64,000 bases of DNA from RPRI01 sp051233685 (lineage in GTDB: Bacteria; Desulfobacterota; Desulfobacteria; Desulfobacterales; RPRI01). The stretch lies in contig NZ_JBAMMY010000130.1 of NCBI RefSeq assembly GCF_051233685.1, positions 71,431-135,430 of the forward strand, written 5' to 3'. The notes beneath the pieces were generated by a model that saw nothing but the letters and a program-made list of their open reading frames with translations, was not told the DNA's origin and did not search any database. Below, piece by piece: positions 26,728-36,100 of this stretch (position 1 is its first letter; each line of letters starts with the position of its first letter). A program made the translations under genes and the position numbers.

Positions 26728-27414
26728 ATGAAAGTAAAAAACATAAATCTAATTTGTACTGTTCTGATGGTTCTTATAATTTTTACTTTTTCCTCCGTTT
26801 TTGCATCCGGTTTTCCCGGAAAAACATATTATACAAAGACAAATATCTGGTATGAAAAGACTAACGATATCTTATCCACAAATTACCATAGAGGCAATAT
26901 TTTACCTATAGGAACAAAAGTAATAATTCATAGCATAGAAGACCGTAAAATTCATTTTACTCCGGTAGGAAGCGGAGAAATGTTTACGATTATAAATCAT
27001 AAAAAAACCAGTATAATAAGCACCGACAGGCTTTTTAACCGTTATTTTTCTACTGAAGAAGTAAAGCCAGGCGACGGGGATTACTATCAGGCAACTGAAG
27101 CTGACCTTGAAAATATCAAAAAAGGAGTTATTGCCGTGGGAATGAGCAAGAAGGCTGTGATAATGGCTTACGGTTATCCCCCTGCTCATAAAACACCCCG
27201 CCTCTCAAGCGATATCTGGTATTACTGGTATGCACGTTTGCACAAAGTTAATGTATATTTTAAAAAAGACAAGGTTTTTAAAATTGAAACTATAGGACCT
27301 GCTCCATATCCCGGAATTCTAAGGTCTGATGTTGATGAAACAGGCGGAACAAAAAAAGATAAAATAAAAGAAAAAAAACTGAAAATAGAAGAAAATTATG
27401 AAGATGAGTTATAA
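26728..27414 (+). CDS. Secreted protein with BamE/SmpA-like domain
   Basis: The ATG at 26728, after AAAGGAG, starts a 228-residue protein with a clear signal peptide (hydrophobic residues about 8-26, likely cleaved after VFA). A longer frame from 26665 lies within the KS-like gene and is rejected. The region from about residue 130 (IKKGVIAVGMSKKAVIMAYGYP, then WYYWY and VYFKKDKVFKIE) follows the BamE/SmpA pattern of small envelope proteins. The C-terminus is highly charged. A role in envelope handling of the product is inferred from context. Confidence 0.6.
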   Translation: MKVKNINLICTVLMVLIIFTFSSVFASGFPGKTYYTKTNIWYEKTNDILSTNYHRGNILPIGTKVIIHSIEDRKIHFTPVGSGEMFTIINHKKTSIISTDRLFNRYFSTEEVKPGDGDYYQATEADLENIKKGVIAVGMSKKAVIMAYGYPPAHKTPRLSSDIWYYWYARLHKVNVYFKKDKVFKIETIGPAPYPGILRSDVDETGGTKKDKIKEKKLKIEENYEDEL

Positions 27415-27578
27415 GCCGGATAAATAGTGTTAGGTGTTATGTGTTAAGTGTAAGGTTTTGCGTATTGATTATTCAGCAAATCAGGTTTTTGAGATTAATT
27501 AGCTGACATCTTATGGCTAAAACTTAATAAAAATCGATTTTTGACTTTTATTTTAATGGTCAAGAAAGAATTAATTAT

Positions 27579-27833
27579 ATGGACAAAGAAAGCAATAATA
27601 AAGTTATTGAAGAGGCTCTGATACAAGAGGTTGCCGCAATTTTATCAAAAGATAAAGCTGCAATTGATCCCAAAGTTGCTCTGCATGAAATGGGTATTGA
27701 TTCTCTTGGTTTTGTTGAACTTCTGGTTATTATGGAAAAGAAATTTAATATAAAGCTGATGGAATCAGGCTTAACCAGGAATGATTTTAAAACGATCAGA
27801 TCCCTGTCTTTAAAAATTAACGATTTGATTTAG
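27579..27833 (+). CDS. Acyl carrier protein 3
   Basis: An 84-residue carrier protein with Ser42 in MGIDSLG. It follows a 164-bp gap (27415-27578) that holds no gene but a run of short GTTAGGTGT/GTTAAGTGT repeats, and may begin a separate transcript. The genes after it (condensation-like enzyme, FAD enzyme, radical SAM enzyme, AMP-ligase) form a compact group, so ACP 3 may carry the acid activated by that ligase. Confidence 0.88.
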   Translation: MDKESNNKVIEEALIQEVAAILSKDKAAIDPKVALHEMGIDSLGFVELLVIMEKKFNIKLMESGLTRNDFKTIRSLSLKINDLI

Positions 27834-27838
27834 TTTAA

Positions 27839-29158
27839 ATGCTTTCTTTGCCATATTCTAAAACCAGGCGTTATCTTACCGGAATCGACTGGATTATTCA
27901 TGTATTAAATTACATGACAATTCAAGAAACCGGTGCAGACTTTATGTCTCAGATAGTAATAGAGGTTTTTGGCACAGTTAATGCCGGTGAGCTTTTTGGT
28001 CGCCTTAATTCTTTTATAAATAAATATCCGGTCTTATATGGATATGCCTCAAGAGATATTAACCTTGCTCCTTACTGGAAAGTTCCGCCTGCCGGGAAAA
28101 CAGATGTGCTGTTTGATTACATGAAAGTTGAAAACGGCGCTTCTTTTGAAGTTATTATAAAACATCTTGAAAATAAGATTAATACTGCTTTTAATAATAA
28201 AAGACATCATCTGGCCTTTTTCCTGATCAATTCAGGCGATAAAAGTTTTATCGCTATGAGATTCGATCATCTTATCTTCGATGCGGCAAATGCCGAGGCT
28301 TTCCTTAATTTGTTTCAAAAAGAATGGAAAGAAAAGACTCAATCTGGTTGTAAAATTGCGCCTGAGCCTGCCCATCTTAATTTGTGGATGGAAAAATTTA
28401 TGGCCGGTCAGAGAGTAAACAGGGCTTTTCTTAAAATAGCGGACAAAATTCCTCCGCGTGTATTTCCTCTTCCTGCCGTGACAAACGGCTTTAAATTCAA
28501 AATTCTTTCTTTTGACAAAAAAGATGCTGATACAATAAGTGAAAATGCTTTTAATGAAGCAGGCTATCTGATGCTTATGCCTTATTCTCTGGCAGCATCG
28601 GTATATTGCTTTCATAAGATATTTGCCGGGCGCTTGATATCGTCCGGTGATTATGTGATACCTGTATCAATTAATATGAAAAAGCAGGAAAAAGAAAATA
28701 AGCAGTTTTTCTTTAATAATGTTTCTTTTTTAATTTTCAAGATCAAAGCTGATATTGCAGAAGATTTTGCCGGTTTAATCAACTCAGTTAAAGAACAGAT
28801 GTATAATCAGGTTAAAGCGGATTTCCCCGGTGATTTATGTAAAGCAAGCATGTTGATGAGAATAGCGCCTCTGTCACTGCTTGGCAGACTTATGAAAATA
28901 TATTTAAAAGGACAGGTTGCATCTTTTAGTTTTTCTTATCTCGGAGAAGCTGTTTATACATATGGTGATTTTATGGGAAACAATATTCTTAACCTGTTTC
29001 ATATGCCCAGAGTTCCCGTTCCTCCGGGCATCGGCATATTCTTCCAGCGCTCCAATGAAAGAATGAACGTAATCCTTTCATACCTGGACGGCATGTTAAA
29101 AGATGAAGAAGCTGAAGAAATATTAAGTCTGTTACAATCCAGGCTTGGTGTAAAATAA
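27839..29158 (+). CDS. Condensation-domain/PapA-like acyltransferase
   Basis: A 439-residue protein of the chloramphenicol-acetyltransferase fold class. The key motif is FDHLIFDA with His144 and Asp148, a single-His version of the HHXXXDG motif of condensation domains and of PapA/wax-ester synthase enzymes. A second conserved-looking block is FFFNNVSFLIFKI. Such enzymes join an acyl group from a carrier protein or CoA to an alcohol or amine. It lies five bases after ACP 3, which would be a natural donor. The acceptor is unknown. Confidence in the fold is moderate, and low for the reaction. Confidence 0.62.
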   Translation: MLSLPYSKTRRYLTGIDWIIHVLNYMTIQETGADFMSQIVIEVFGTVNAGELFGRLNSFINKYPVLYGYASRDINLAPYWKVPPAGKTDVLFDYMKVENGASFEVIIKHLENKINTAFNNKRHHLAFFLINSGDKSFIAMRFDHLIFDAANAEAFLNLFQKEWKEKTQSGCKIAPEPAHLNLWMEKFMAGQRVNRAFLKIADKIPPRVFPLPAVTNGFKFKILSFDKKDADTISENAFNEAGYLMLMPYSLAASVYCFHKIFAGRLISSGDYVIPVSINMKKQEKENKQFFFNNVSFLIFKIKADIAEDFAGLINSVKEQMYNQVKADFPGDLCKASMLMRIAPLSLLGRLMKIYLKGQVASFSFSYLGEAVYTYGDFMGNNILNLFHMPRVPVPPGIGIFFQRSNERMNVILSYLDGMLKDEEAEEILSLLQSRLGVK

Positions 29159-29161
29159 AAA

Positions 29162-30349
29162 ATGGATATTTTCTGCGATATTCTTGTTGCGGGCGGAGGA
29201 ATAGCCGGTATTGCAGCTGCTGTAAAAGCTGCACGTGAAGGTGCAGATACAGTTCTTATCGAAAAAAACAGCTTTCCCGGCGGAATTGCGATCCATGCTA
29301 TGCACCGTTATATCTGCGGTCTTTATAATTCAGACTCAGATGCTCCGGTAAATACCCTAAACGGTGGTATTGCCGAAGAAATATGTCTTATGCTGAAAGG
29401 TCTTGCCCCAAAGACAAAAGCGATCCGGATGGGTAAAGTTTATGTTTTCCCCTTTGCAACTGAAGATTTGTTGAAAGTGCTAAGGAACTTAAGTGATAAT
29501 CAAATCGGTCTTACAATATTCTATGAAAGCAAACTTGATTCGGTAATAACTGAACAAGGCAGTATAAAAACTGCGTCTGCAAAAAAGCTTAATGAGCAGT
29601 TGGTAATTTATCCGCGTTCTGTTATAGATTGCAGCGGAGATGGAGCGGTAATCCGTCTCAGTGGAGCAGCATATGAGCTTTCACCTGCAAATGAACGTCA
29701 GCTTGCAGGTTTTTGTTTTAAAATAAAAGGGATCGTAAATCCATCCGGCATTTTTCCTGTAAGTGTTCCTTATTATATATTTCGTGCCGTTACCGAAAAA
29801 AAGCTTCCGGCAAACTTAAAGTTTAGCAAATATTATCCGGGAAATATTGATGATGAAGGATTTTGTATTATAAATCTTCCCTTTGAAAATAATTTTGAAA
29901 ATATACAAGAGGCCGGAAAACATGCTGTAATAGTTCATCAAATCCTTGCTGATTCTCTTGTTTCATTTAAGGATTCGTTTATAGATAAGTTCTCTGATGC
30001 AATTGTTGAACGTGAAGGATTGCGAATGACAGGCCAATATATTCTTACAAAAAAAGATGTGCTTTCAGCCCGTAAATTTCACGATGGTGTGGTAAAAAAT
30101 GCCTGGCCGATAGAGTTGTGGAATCAGGATAAAGGGCCAACATACCAGTATATTAAAGCAGGAGACTTTTACGAAATTCCCTTGCGCTGTTTAAAATCTG
30201 TAAACATTAAAAACCTGTACGGAGCCGGGCGTTGTATTTCGGTATCGTCTGAGGCGCTTGGTTCAACAAGAGTTATGGGAACCTGTATATCTATAGGTGA
30301 ACAGGCAGGGCTTGCAGCGGTGAATAGTTTGTCCGGTAATACTTTATGA
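29162..30349 (+). CDS. FAD-dependent oxidoreductase (PF12831-like)
   Basis: A 395-residue flavoprotein. The FAD motif AGGGIAGIAAAVKA starts at residue 10 and is followed by VLIEKNSFPGG. Near the C-terminus, LYGAGRCISVSSEALGS is the second FAD-contact segment of the FAD_oxidored/GidA-related group. It is distinct from the CrtI-like enzyme at 8329. It likely oxidises or reduces a C-C or C-N bond of the chain or its starter. Start and stop are tightly packed against the neighbours (its stop overlaps the next ATG). Confidence 0.78.
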   Translation: MDIFCDILVAGGGIAGIAAAVKAAREGADTVLIEKNSFPGGIAIHAMHRYICGLYNSDSDAPVNTLNGGIAEEICLMLKGLAPKTKAIRMGKVYVFPFATEDLLKVLRNLSDNQIGLTIFYESKLDSVITEQGSIKTASAKKLNEQLVIYPRSVIDCSGDGAVIRLSGAAYELSPANERQLAGFCFKIKGIVNPSGIFPVSVPYYIFRAVTEKKLPANLKFSKYYPGNIDDEGFCIINLPFENNFENIQEAGKHAVIVHQILADSLVSFKDSFIDKFSDAIVEREGLRMTGQYILTKKDVLSARKFHDGVVKNAWPIELWNQDKGPTYQYIKAGDFYEIPLRCLKSVNIKNLYGAGRCISVSSEALGSTRVMGTCISIGEQAGLAAVNSLSGNTL

Positions 30350-31779
30350 AAATACTGCTTGTCAAACCTTATCCTGAATTATTGGTTGCAAAACGTCTCC
30401 AGGAAGGTTTTTTGCATCTTGAACCTCTTGAACTTGAGATAGTTGCAGGAGGCGTTTCCCGGGAAGATGAAGTATTTATTCTTGATTTGAGTATTGAGAG
30501 CAATCCGCTTGAATTTTTTTTAAATGAGCTTGTCCGGATTTCTCCGGATATGGTTGGATTTTCAGGATACAGTACTAATGTTGATGTTATAAAAAAGCTG
30601 GCAAAAATGGTCAGAAATTATGACCAGTATATAATAACTTGTGTCGGAGGAGTTCATGCTACACTTCTTCCGCAAGACTATGCTGTTGACCAGATAGATA
30701 TTATAGTAAGAGGGGAGGGGGGAACAGTAATTAAAGAGATGCTTCGCCGTTTTAAAAAAGGTGAAACATTGCATTACGACAACCGGGCTCTTTCTCCCAA
30801 AGATCCTGATTTTGAGGCAAAAACAAAACTTGCGCCGCCTGTTTATCCTTCTGTTGAGGAAATACCGCGTCCAAGAAGATATCTTGTCCAAAGATCAAAG
30901 TACTTTTGTGTATGGACATCAAGCCAGTCGGGAAAACTCGACACAATGTTTCCAAGGGTTGCAAGTCTCAGAACTTCCATAGGGTGTGCTTTTTCCTGTT
31001 CATTCTGTGTTATTCCCTTTCTTATGCATGGCAAATACCTGCAGCGAAGTCCAATAGATGTTGCAGATGAGATAGCTGCTATTTCTGAAGAGCATATATA
31101 TTTTGTAGATGATGAAATGTTTTTAAATCCTGAAAGGGTTGCCAGGATTGCAGAGCTTCTTATAGAACGTTGCATTAAAAAGAAATATATAAGCTGGGCA
31201 CGAAGCGATACAATAGTTAAATATCCCGAAGTTTTTAGGATATGGAAAAAAGCCGGTCTTGAATTAATCTATGTGGGTCTTGAATCCATGGATAAAATCC
31301 GCCTTGATGAATATTCAAAACGTACAGATGTTGAAACAAACGGAAAAGCAATCGAAATTTTAAAACAATTGGGCATAACACTTCATGCAACATTTATCGT
31401 TCATCCTGATTTTACCCGTGATGACTTTAAGCGGCTTGAAAAAGAAGTAAAGGGCTTATGTCCGGCCGAAGTTACTTTTACAGTTCTCTCGCCATCTCCA
31501 GGTACAACATCCTGGTATGACAATAAAAAAATATTTATCTGTGATCCTTACCGGTTCTATGATTGCATGCATTCCGTGCTTCCTACCCGGCTTCCTTTAA
31601 AGCGTTTTTATCAGCACTTTGGAAGATTAAACAGTCTTGCATTACGTTCAAACCCTATACGGGTTAATAAAATAAAAATTCCGTTAAAGGATCTTTACAG
31701 AGCTATTACTGGTGGAACAAAATATATTTTTTCCTTGTATAATATTTATAAAGATTATCTGACGGATAAGAGATGGTAA
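30346..31779 (+). CDS. B12-binding-type radical SAM enzyme 3
   Basis: A 477-residue enzyme. The N-terminal domain shows the cobalamin-binding Rossmann pattern (KILLVKPYP, VGFSGYST, CVGGVHATLLP, IIVRGEGG). The [4Fe-4S] motif is Cys214, Cys218 and Cys221 (IGCAFSCSFC). No DXHXXG motif is seen. It overlaps both neighbours by a few bases, so it is made together with the FAD enzyme and AMP-ligase. It might methylate, cyclise or rearrange the chain. It is the third such enzyme in 26 kb, a high density for a fatty-acid-type locus. Confidence 0.85.
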   Translation: MKILLVKPYPELLVAKRLQEGFLHLEPLELEIVAGGVSREDEVFILDLSIESNPLEFFLNELVRISPDMVGFSGYSTNVDVIKKLAKMVRNYDQYIITCVGGVHATLLPQDYAVDQIDIIVRGEGGTVIKEMLRRFKKGETLHYDNRALSPKDPDFEAKTKLAPPVYPSVEEIPRPRRYLVQRSKYFCVWTSSQSGKLDTMFPRVASLRTSIGCAFSCSFCVIPFLMHGKYLQRSPIDVADEIAAISEEHIYFVDDEMFLNPERVARIAELLIERCIKKKYISWARSDTIVKYPEVFRIWKKAGLELIYVGLESMDKIRLDEYSKRTDVETNGKAIEILKQLGITLHATFIVHPDFTRDDFKRLEKEVKGLCPAEVTFTVLSPSPGTTSWYDNKKIFICDPYRFYDCMHSVLPTRLPLKRFYQHFGRLNSLALRSNPIRVNKIKIPLKDLYRAITGGTKYIFSLYNIYKDYLTDKRW

Positions 31780-33227
31780 ATATCTTTGAAACAATAAAAA
31801 AAGAAACATATGGCCATCGCACAAAAATTGCGGTGATCGAAGGTAATCAGAGCATATCTTATAAAGAGCTTATTAATAGTGCACAAAATCTGGCTTTAAG
31901 GATAAAAGCTTGCGGCATAAAACCGTTGGACAGGGTTGCTATGCTTTGCAATGACAGCATTGATTATATTATTATCAGCCTTGCAATACTTTCCGCCAGA
32001 GCAGTGGTTGTCCCGGTATCGCCATCTCTTTCATGGGATGAAACGGAAACTGTTTTAAAAATGATAGATATTAATTACCTGATATTTGATAACTCGCCGT
32101 ATTTAATTAAAGATTCTAAGATCATTTTTTCAGGATTCAAAAATGGTAAAAAGTTTTTTATACACAGAAGAAATTCTGAAGATAATGTTTCAGATGATTA
32201 CTATGCTATAAATCCTGCCTTCATAAGATTTTCATCCGGCACAACGGGCGAAAGTAAAGGGGTCGTGCTTTCCCATGAATCCATAATTGAAAGAACGGAT
32301 GCTGCCGACAAAGCGCTTTGCATGACTTCTGAAGATATCGTCATATGGGTGCTTTCCATGAGCTACCATTTTGTTGTAACAATCCTTCTTTTTTTAAGGC
32401 GGGCTTCAACAATAGTTCTCTGCGGCTCTTTATTTCCTGAGTCGTTTTTTGATAGTATAAAAATATTTAAGCCGACATTTATTTATGCATCTCCTTTTCA
32501 TTACCACGTACTTGCAAATTCGGATGACCTCTCATCTGATCTTTTATCAACGGTTCGCATTGCTATATCGACCGCCATGAAACTGCCCCAATCAACGGCG
32601 TCGGAATTTTATGACAGGTTCGGGTTTGAGCTTTGTGAAGCATACGGCATAATTGAAGTCGGCCTTCCGTTTGTCAACCTTTCCGGCATTAAAGCAAAAA
32701 GAGGTTCTGCCGGAAAGGTTCTGCCGGATTATGATATAAAAATCGAAAACCCGGATGGAAATAGAACAGGAGAACTTTTTATTAAAGGCAAGGGATTGTT
32801 TGATGCCTATTTCTCCCCATGGAAAAACAGAAAAGAAGTTTTGTTAAACGGCTGGTTTAAAACAGGAGATCTTGGAAGTATCGATAATGACGGCTTTCTT
32901 AACATATCGGGAAGAGATAAAAATGTCATTAATTTTACCGGCATGAAAATATTCCCCGAAGAGGTGGAATCCGTTTTGAACCGGCATCCGGCTGTTAAGG
33001 AATCCTTTGTTTACGGTGTTTCACACCCGCGATATGGTGAACTTCCCTGTGCAGATATTGTATTTAAAGATGAGGTAAATTCAGATTTTGATACAAACGA
33101 GATACGCAGATTTTGTTATAGTATGCTTCCTTCATACAAGGTTCCAAAAGAAATTAATCCGGTAAAAATACTTGAAAAAACAGCAAGCGGTAAATTAAAA
33201 AGATGGGGAGCTGTTGGCAATGCATAA
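31773..33227 (+). CDS. AMP-dependent acyl-CoA/ACP ligase
   Basis: A 484-residue adenylate-forming enzyme. The P-loop-like motif SSGTTGESKG lies at residues 154-163, AYGIIEVG (the acyl-pocket motif) mid-protein, KTGDLGSIDNDGFLNISGRDK in the hinge region, and the catalytic Lys near the end in KTASGKLKRW. It would activate a carboxylic acid and load it onto a carrier protein or CoA, probably the cluster's starter unit. It is the last gene of the cluster. Aryl-polyene clusters also have such a ligase, but their ammonia-lyase that makes the aryl acid is missing here, so the starter is likely different. Confidence 0.85.
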   Translation: MVNIFETIKKETYGHRTKIAVIEGNQSISYKELINSAQNLALRIKACGIKPLDRVAMLCNDSIDYIIISLAILSARAVVVPVSPSLSWDETETVLKMIDINYLIFDNSPYLIKDSKIIFSGFKNGKKFFIHRRNSEDNVSDDYYAINPAFIRFSSGTTGESKGVVLSHESIIERTDAADKALCMTSEDIVIWVLSMSYHFVVTILLFLRRASTIVLCGSLFPESFFDSIKIFKPTFIYASPFHYHVLANSDDLSSDLLSTVRIAISTAMKLPQSTASEFYDRFGFELCEAYGIIEVGLPFVNLSGIKAKRGSAGKVLPDYDIKIENPDGNRTGELFIKGKGLFDAYFSPWKNRKEVLLNGWFKTGDLGSIDNDGFLNISGRDKNVINFTGMKIFPEEVESVLNRHPAVKESFVYGVSHPRYGELPCADIVFKDEVNSDFDTNEIRRFCYSMLPSYKVPKEINPVKILEKTASGKLKRWGAVGNA

Positions 33228-33299
33228 CGGTCAAATATTTTACCATTAGGATGACCTGCTGATATTACTTCACCTGATTTTTTGCTTGTAAAATATTCT

Positions 33300-34513
33300 T
33301 TAAATAGACCGGTTGCTTTCATTTTCTACAATTTTTGGTTCAACTTTTTTGGTTTTAATTAAACCATACATCATTATAAATCCGGTTGAAATTATTACTT
33401 GAATGATAAGAGATTTATTGGCTATTTTTAAAGAGTGGTTCAATGGTATGGACATAAACAATAAAATAGTAATTAACCCTCTTGGCGCTATAAATAGTAA
33501 TGGATTTGCAGGTAACTTGAATAGTTTTAAAAACGTAGCTCTCAAAACAAATATTCCAACTGTTATAGCTATTGACCAAATTAAAGTGTCTGTATTTAAT
33601 AATTCAGAAGTTTCTATAGAATAGCCAAAAAACAAGAAAAACAATGAACGAATTAAAAAAGTCATTTCGGCGGTCAATTCTTTGAATTTATTTACTTCAT
33701 TATTTAATATTTCCGGGTGCAATTTATCAATGTATTTAAAACGCTTCAGTTCGTCTAAATTTCCAATAAACAGACCGAAAAACAAGATAAAAATCAATGC
33801 CGGTAAATGGTATGTTTTTAAAATAGCATAAATTAAAATAATCAGTAAAATAATCGGAACAAATTTTACGTGGTGTTTGATTTTGCTCAACAGAAATGCA
33901 AGTGATAATGCACAACCAATTGAAATAATTAAAATAATTAGCAATTGTAATAAAAAGTGCCCGACAGACTGAGTGCAGATATTATCGTTAAGTGTAATGA
34001 AATTAAAAAATATTACGCCAAAAATATCTGATAAACTGCTTTCGTAGGTGATATATTCTTTATTTGAAGCAATTAAGTATTTGGCAGTCGGTATAGCAAT
34101 AGTGCTGCTGATTATTGTATAAGGAACGGCATTTATTAATCCAATTTTGAATGTAGTACCTTCAACATATTGAAAACATATGCTAAACAGAAACTCATGA
34201 ATAACATCGGCAACAAAGCAATTATTGAAGTTTTTCCTATTATTGTGTATTTAGATTGATTTAGCTCTAACTCCAATGAACCTTCTAACACAATTAAAAT
34301 CAAACAGATTGTACCTAAAGCAGGAAGTAAAGGCGATAAATCAGGGATTGAAAATTCAAACAAATTTACACCTTGCCTCACTAACCATCCCAATATCAAT
34401 AGTAATATGACGGAAGGCATTTTTGTTTTTGAAGAAGTAATATCAAAAATGTATGCAAAAATCAATAAAGCGCAAATTGTAATTATTATATTTACTGTCA
34501 TTGTTCCATTCAA
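33300..34513 (-). pseudogene. Frameshifted CPA-family cation:proton antiporter
   Basis: Two consecutive frames on the minus strand together make one membrane protein. The N-terminal part (34513 to about 34136) ends abnormally at FNMLKVLHSKLD. Changing frame near 34161-34165 restores TTFKIGLINAVPYTIISSTIAIP and ESSLSDIFGVIFFNFI, conserved antiporter segments, and this frame continues to the stop at 33300. A single missing base explains the break. The C-terminal part keeps several membrane helices. The block is very AT-rich and stands alone between two clusters. Possible start codons are TTG 34513 or ATG 34501. It could also be a sequencing error. Confidence 0.72.
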
Positions 34514-35886
34514 CTTACTAGAATTATGCAGATATCCATGACGTTGGTTCCCGTGGGGCCAATTTTGATATGACCTGCGGCTTTTCCAAAAAAATCGTAG
34601 GAGCGACTCTCAGCCAGGTAGTGTTGAGGAATCAGGCCTTGTCTGTGTGCAGCATTCATAATGCTCTCATCTGCAAATGCGCCGGCCGCATCGGTTGGGC
34701 CATCTTCGCCATCTGTACCGGCTGACCAGATCAGTATTCCGTCCATTCCCCACCCGGACAGATGCTCCAGCGCTGCGAGCACCAGTTCCTGGTTGCGACC
34801 TCCTTTCCCGCCGGGAGCCACTCCCGATACGGTAGTTTCACCGCCCGCCAGGATGCAAACAGGCGGCCGGAGCGGCTTACTTTCATGCTTGATACTCAAG
34901 GCAATCGCTGCAAGTACAACTGCCACTTCCCTGGCTTCACCTTCGATACGGCTACCGAGGTTCAAAACATTGTACCCGAGCCGACTTGCTTGTTCTTCAG
35001 CAGCAGCAAGGGCAACAACATTGTTGCCGAGCACGAGGTTTATGATCGATGGGGGCAGTGACTTCGGGGTTTCCTGTATCGCTCCATTCGCGCCCTTTGT
35101 GATGTGATTAAGTACTTCTTTGGGAACTCTGTCGAAAATGGCGGGGTTTTCGACAATACGTAATGCATCAGCGAACGAAGTCTTATCAACAGCAGTTGGT
35201 CCGGATGCTATGGTATCGAGCCGATCGCCTACGACGTCGCTGATAATAAGACTTACGAGAGCGCCGGCCGAACATTGCTCTGCAAGCCGTCCGCCCTTTA
35301 CCCTCGAAAGGTGCTTTCGCACTGTATTCAACTGTGAGATAGTAGCGCCGGCTTCACTGAGAAGTTTAGTAACTTTCCGTTTTGCGTCTATGCTTACACC
35401 CGTTACAGGAGCCGGCATCATGGCAGAGCCTCCACCGCTAAGAAGACAGATAGCCAGATCGTTATCATGCAAGGACTTAACTATGTCCAGCATGGATTCT
35501 GTACCTGCCTGGCCCTCAGGCGTAGGAAACGCCGATGCTGTCGGGCGGCTTCCGTTAAGCACGATTCGGGACAGCTTGCCGGCATCCTTGTCCAGGACAT
35601 TGACTATTCCGCTCAGATTCTTTTCTGCGATCAGCTCCGGACCTAAAATGGATTCTATTGCCTCCGCCATAGCTCTGCCTGCCTTGCCGGCGCCTACTAC
35701 TGCGATACGCTCTATCGCATCCAGTTCAAATGAGTGGGCACCGATGATAAGTTTACCGGCAACAACCGATACGGCACCGGTGGCCAACCGTTCTGGATCA
35801 ACAGCGCCTAAACCGGCTTCCCATATCAATCTGGCATCTGCTTGCATTTTAAAGCTCATATCCTTTTTAAGATTCTCCGGCGCCAC
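34510..35886 (-). CDS. Glycerate 2-kinase, MOFRL family (GckA-like)
   Basis: A 458-residue protein with the two-part layout of this family. The N-terminal half has VVGAGKAGRAMAEA, LLSGGGSAMMPAP and LNTVRKHLSRVKGGRLA. The C-terminal MOFRL half has LAGGETTVSG, GGKGGRNQELVLA and SAGTDGEDGPTDAAGA. It phosphorylates D-glycerate to 2-phosphoglycerate. The listed start is GTG; ATGs at 35859 and 35847 are possible. It is divergent from a glucosylglycerate-type solute operon, which both uses 3-phosphoglycerate and would yield glycerate on breakdown, so a recycling role is plausible. GC content is clearly higher than that of the flanking antiporter remnant. Confidence 0.88.
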   Translation of the reverse strand: MAPENLKKDMSFKMQADARLIWEAGLGAVDPERLATGAVSVVAGKLIIGAHSFELDAIERIAVVGAGKAGRAMAEAIESILGPELIAEKNLSGIVNVLDKDAGKLSRIVLNGSRPTASAFPTPEGQAGTESMLDIVKSLHDNDLAICLLSGGGSAMMPAPVTGVSIDAKRKVTKLLSEAGATISQLNTVRKHLSRVKGGRLAEQCSAGALVSLIISDVVGDRLDTIASGPTAVDKTSFADALRIVENPAIFDRVPKEVLNHITKGANGAIQETPKSLPPSIINLVLGNNVVALAAAEEQASRLGYNVLNLGSRIEGEAREVAVVLAAIALSIKHESKPLRPPVCILAGGETTVSGVAPGGKGGRNQELVLAALEHLSGWGMDGILIWSAGTDGEDGPTDAAGAFADESIMNAAHRQGLIPQHYLAESRSYDFFGKAAGHIKIGPTGTNVMDICIILVS

Positions 35887-36100
35887 AGTGTTTATTTAAA
35901 CATAATTTATGGGTTGTTATTGGCATTACAATATGATAAATATTACATTAAGAAATAATATAAATAAATACATTTTTGCCTGGTCTGAAGATATATACCC
36001 TGAAAAGAGATCAGCACTGAAAGAACAAACAATAGCCAAAAAACATCCGGTTGACCGCCAGGCATAATTTACAAGCAGATAAAAGCGGAGGCACAGTATT

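Noticed and set aside
7561..33227. Classical aryl-polyene or flexirubin cluster
   Set aside because: The export and elongation genes fit, but no tyrosine/phenylalanine ammonia-lyase and no dialkylresorcinol synthase are present, and the radical SAM and CrtI-like genes are not part of those pathways.
34660..35900. Plus-strand coding frames across the glycerate kinase gene
   Set aside because: Long open frames exist on the opposite strand because of GC-rich codon bias, but they carry no family motifs, whereas the minus strand matches glycerate 2-kinase throughout.
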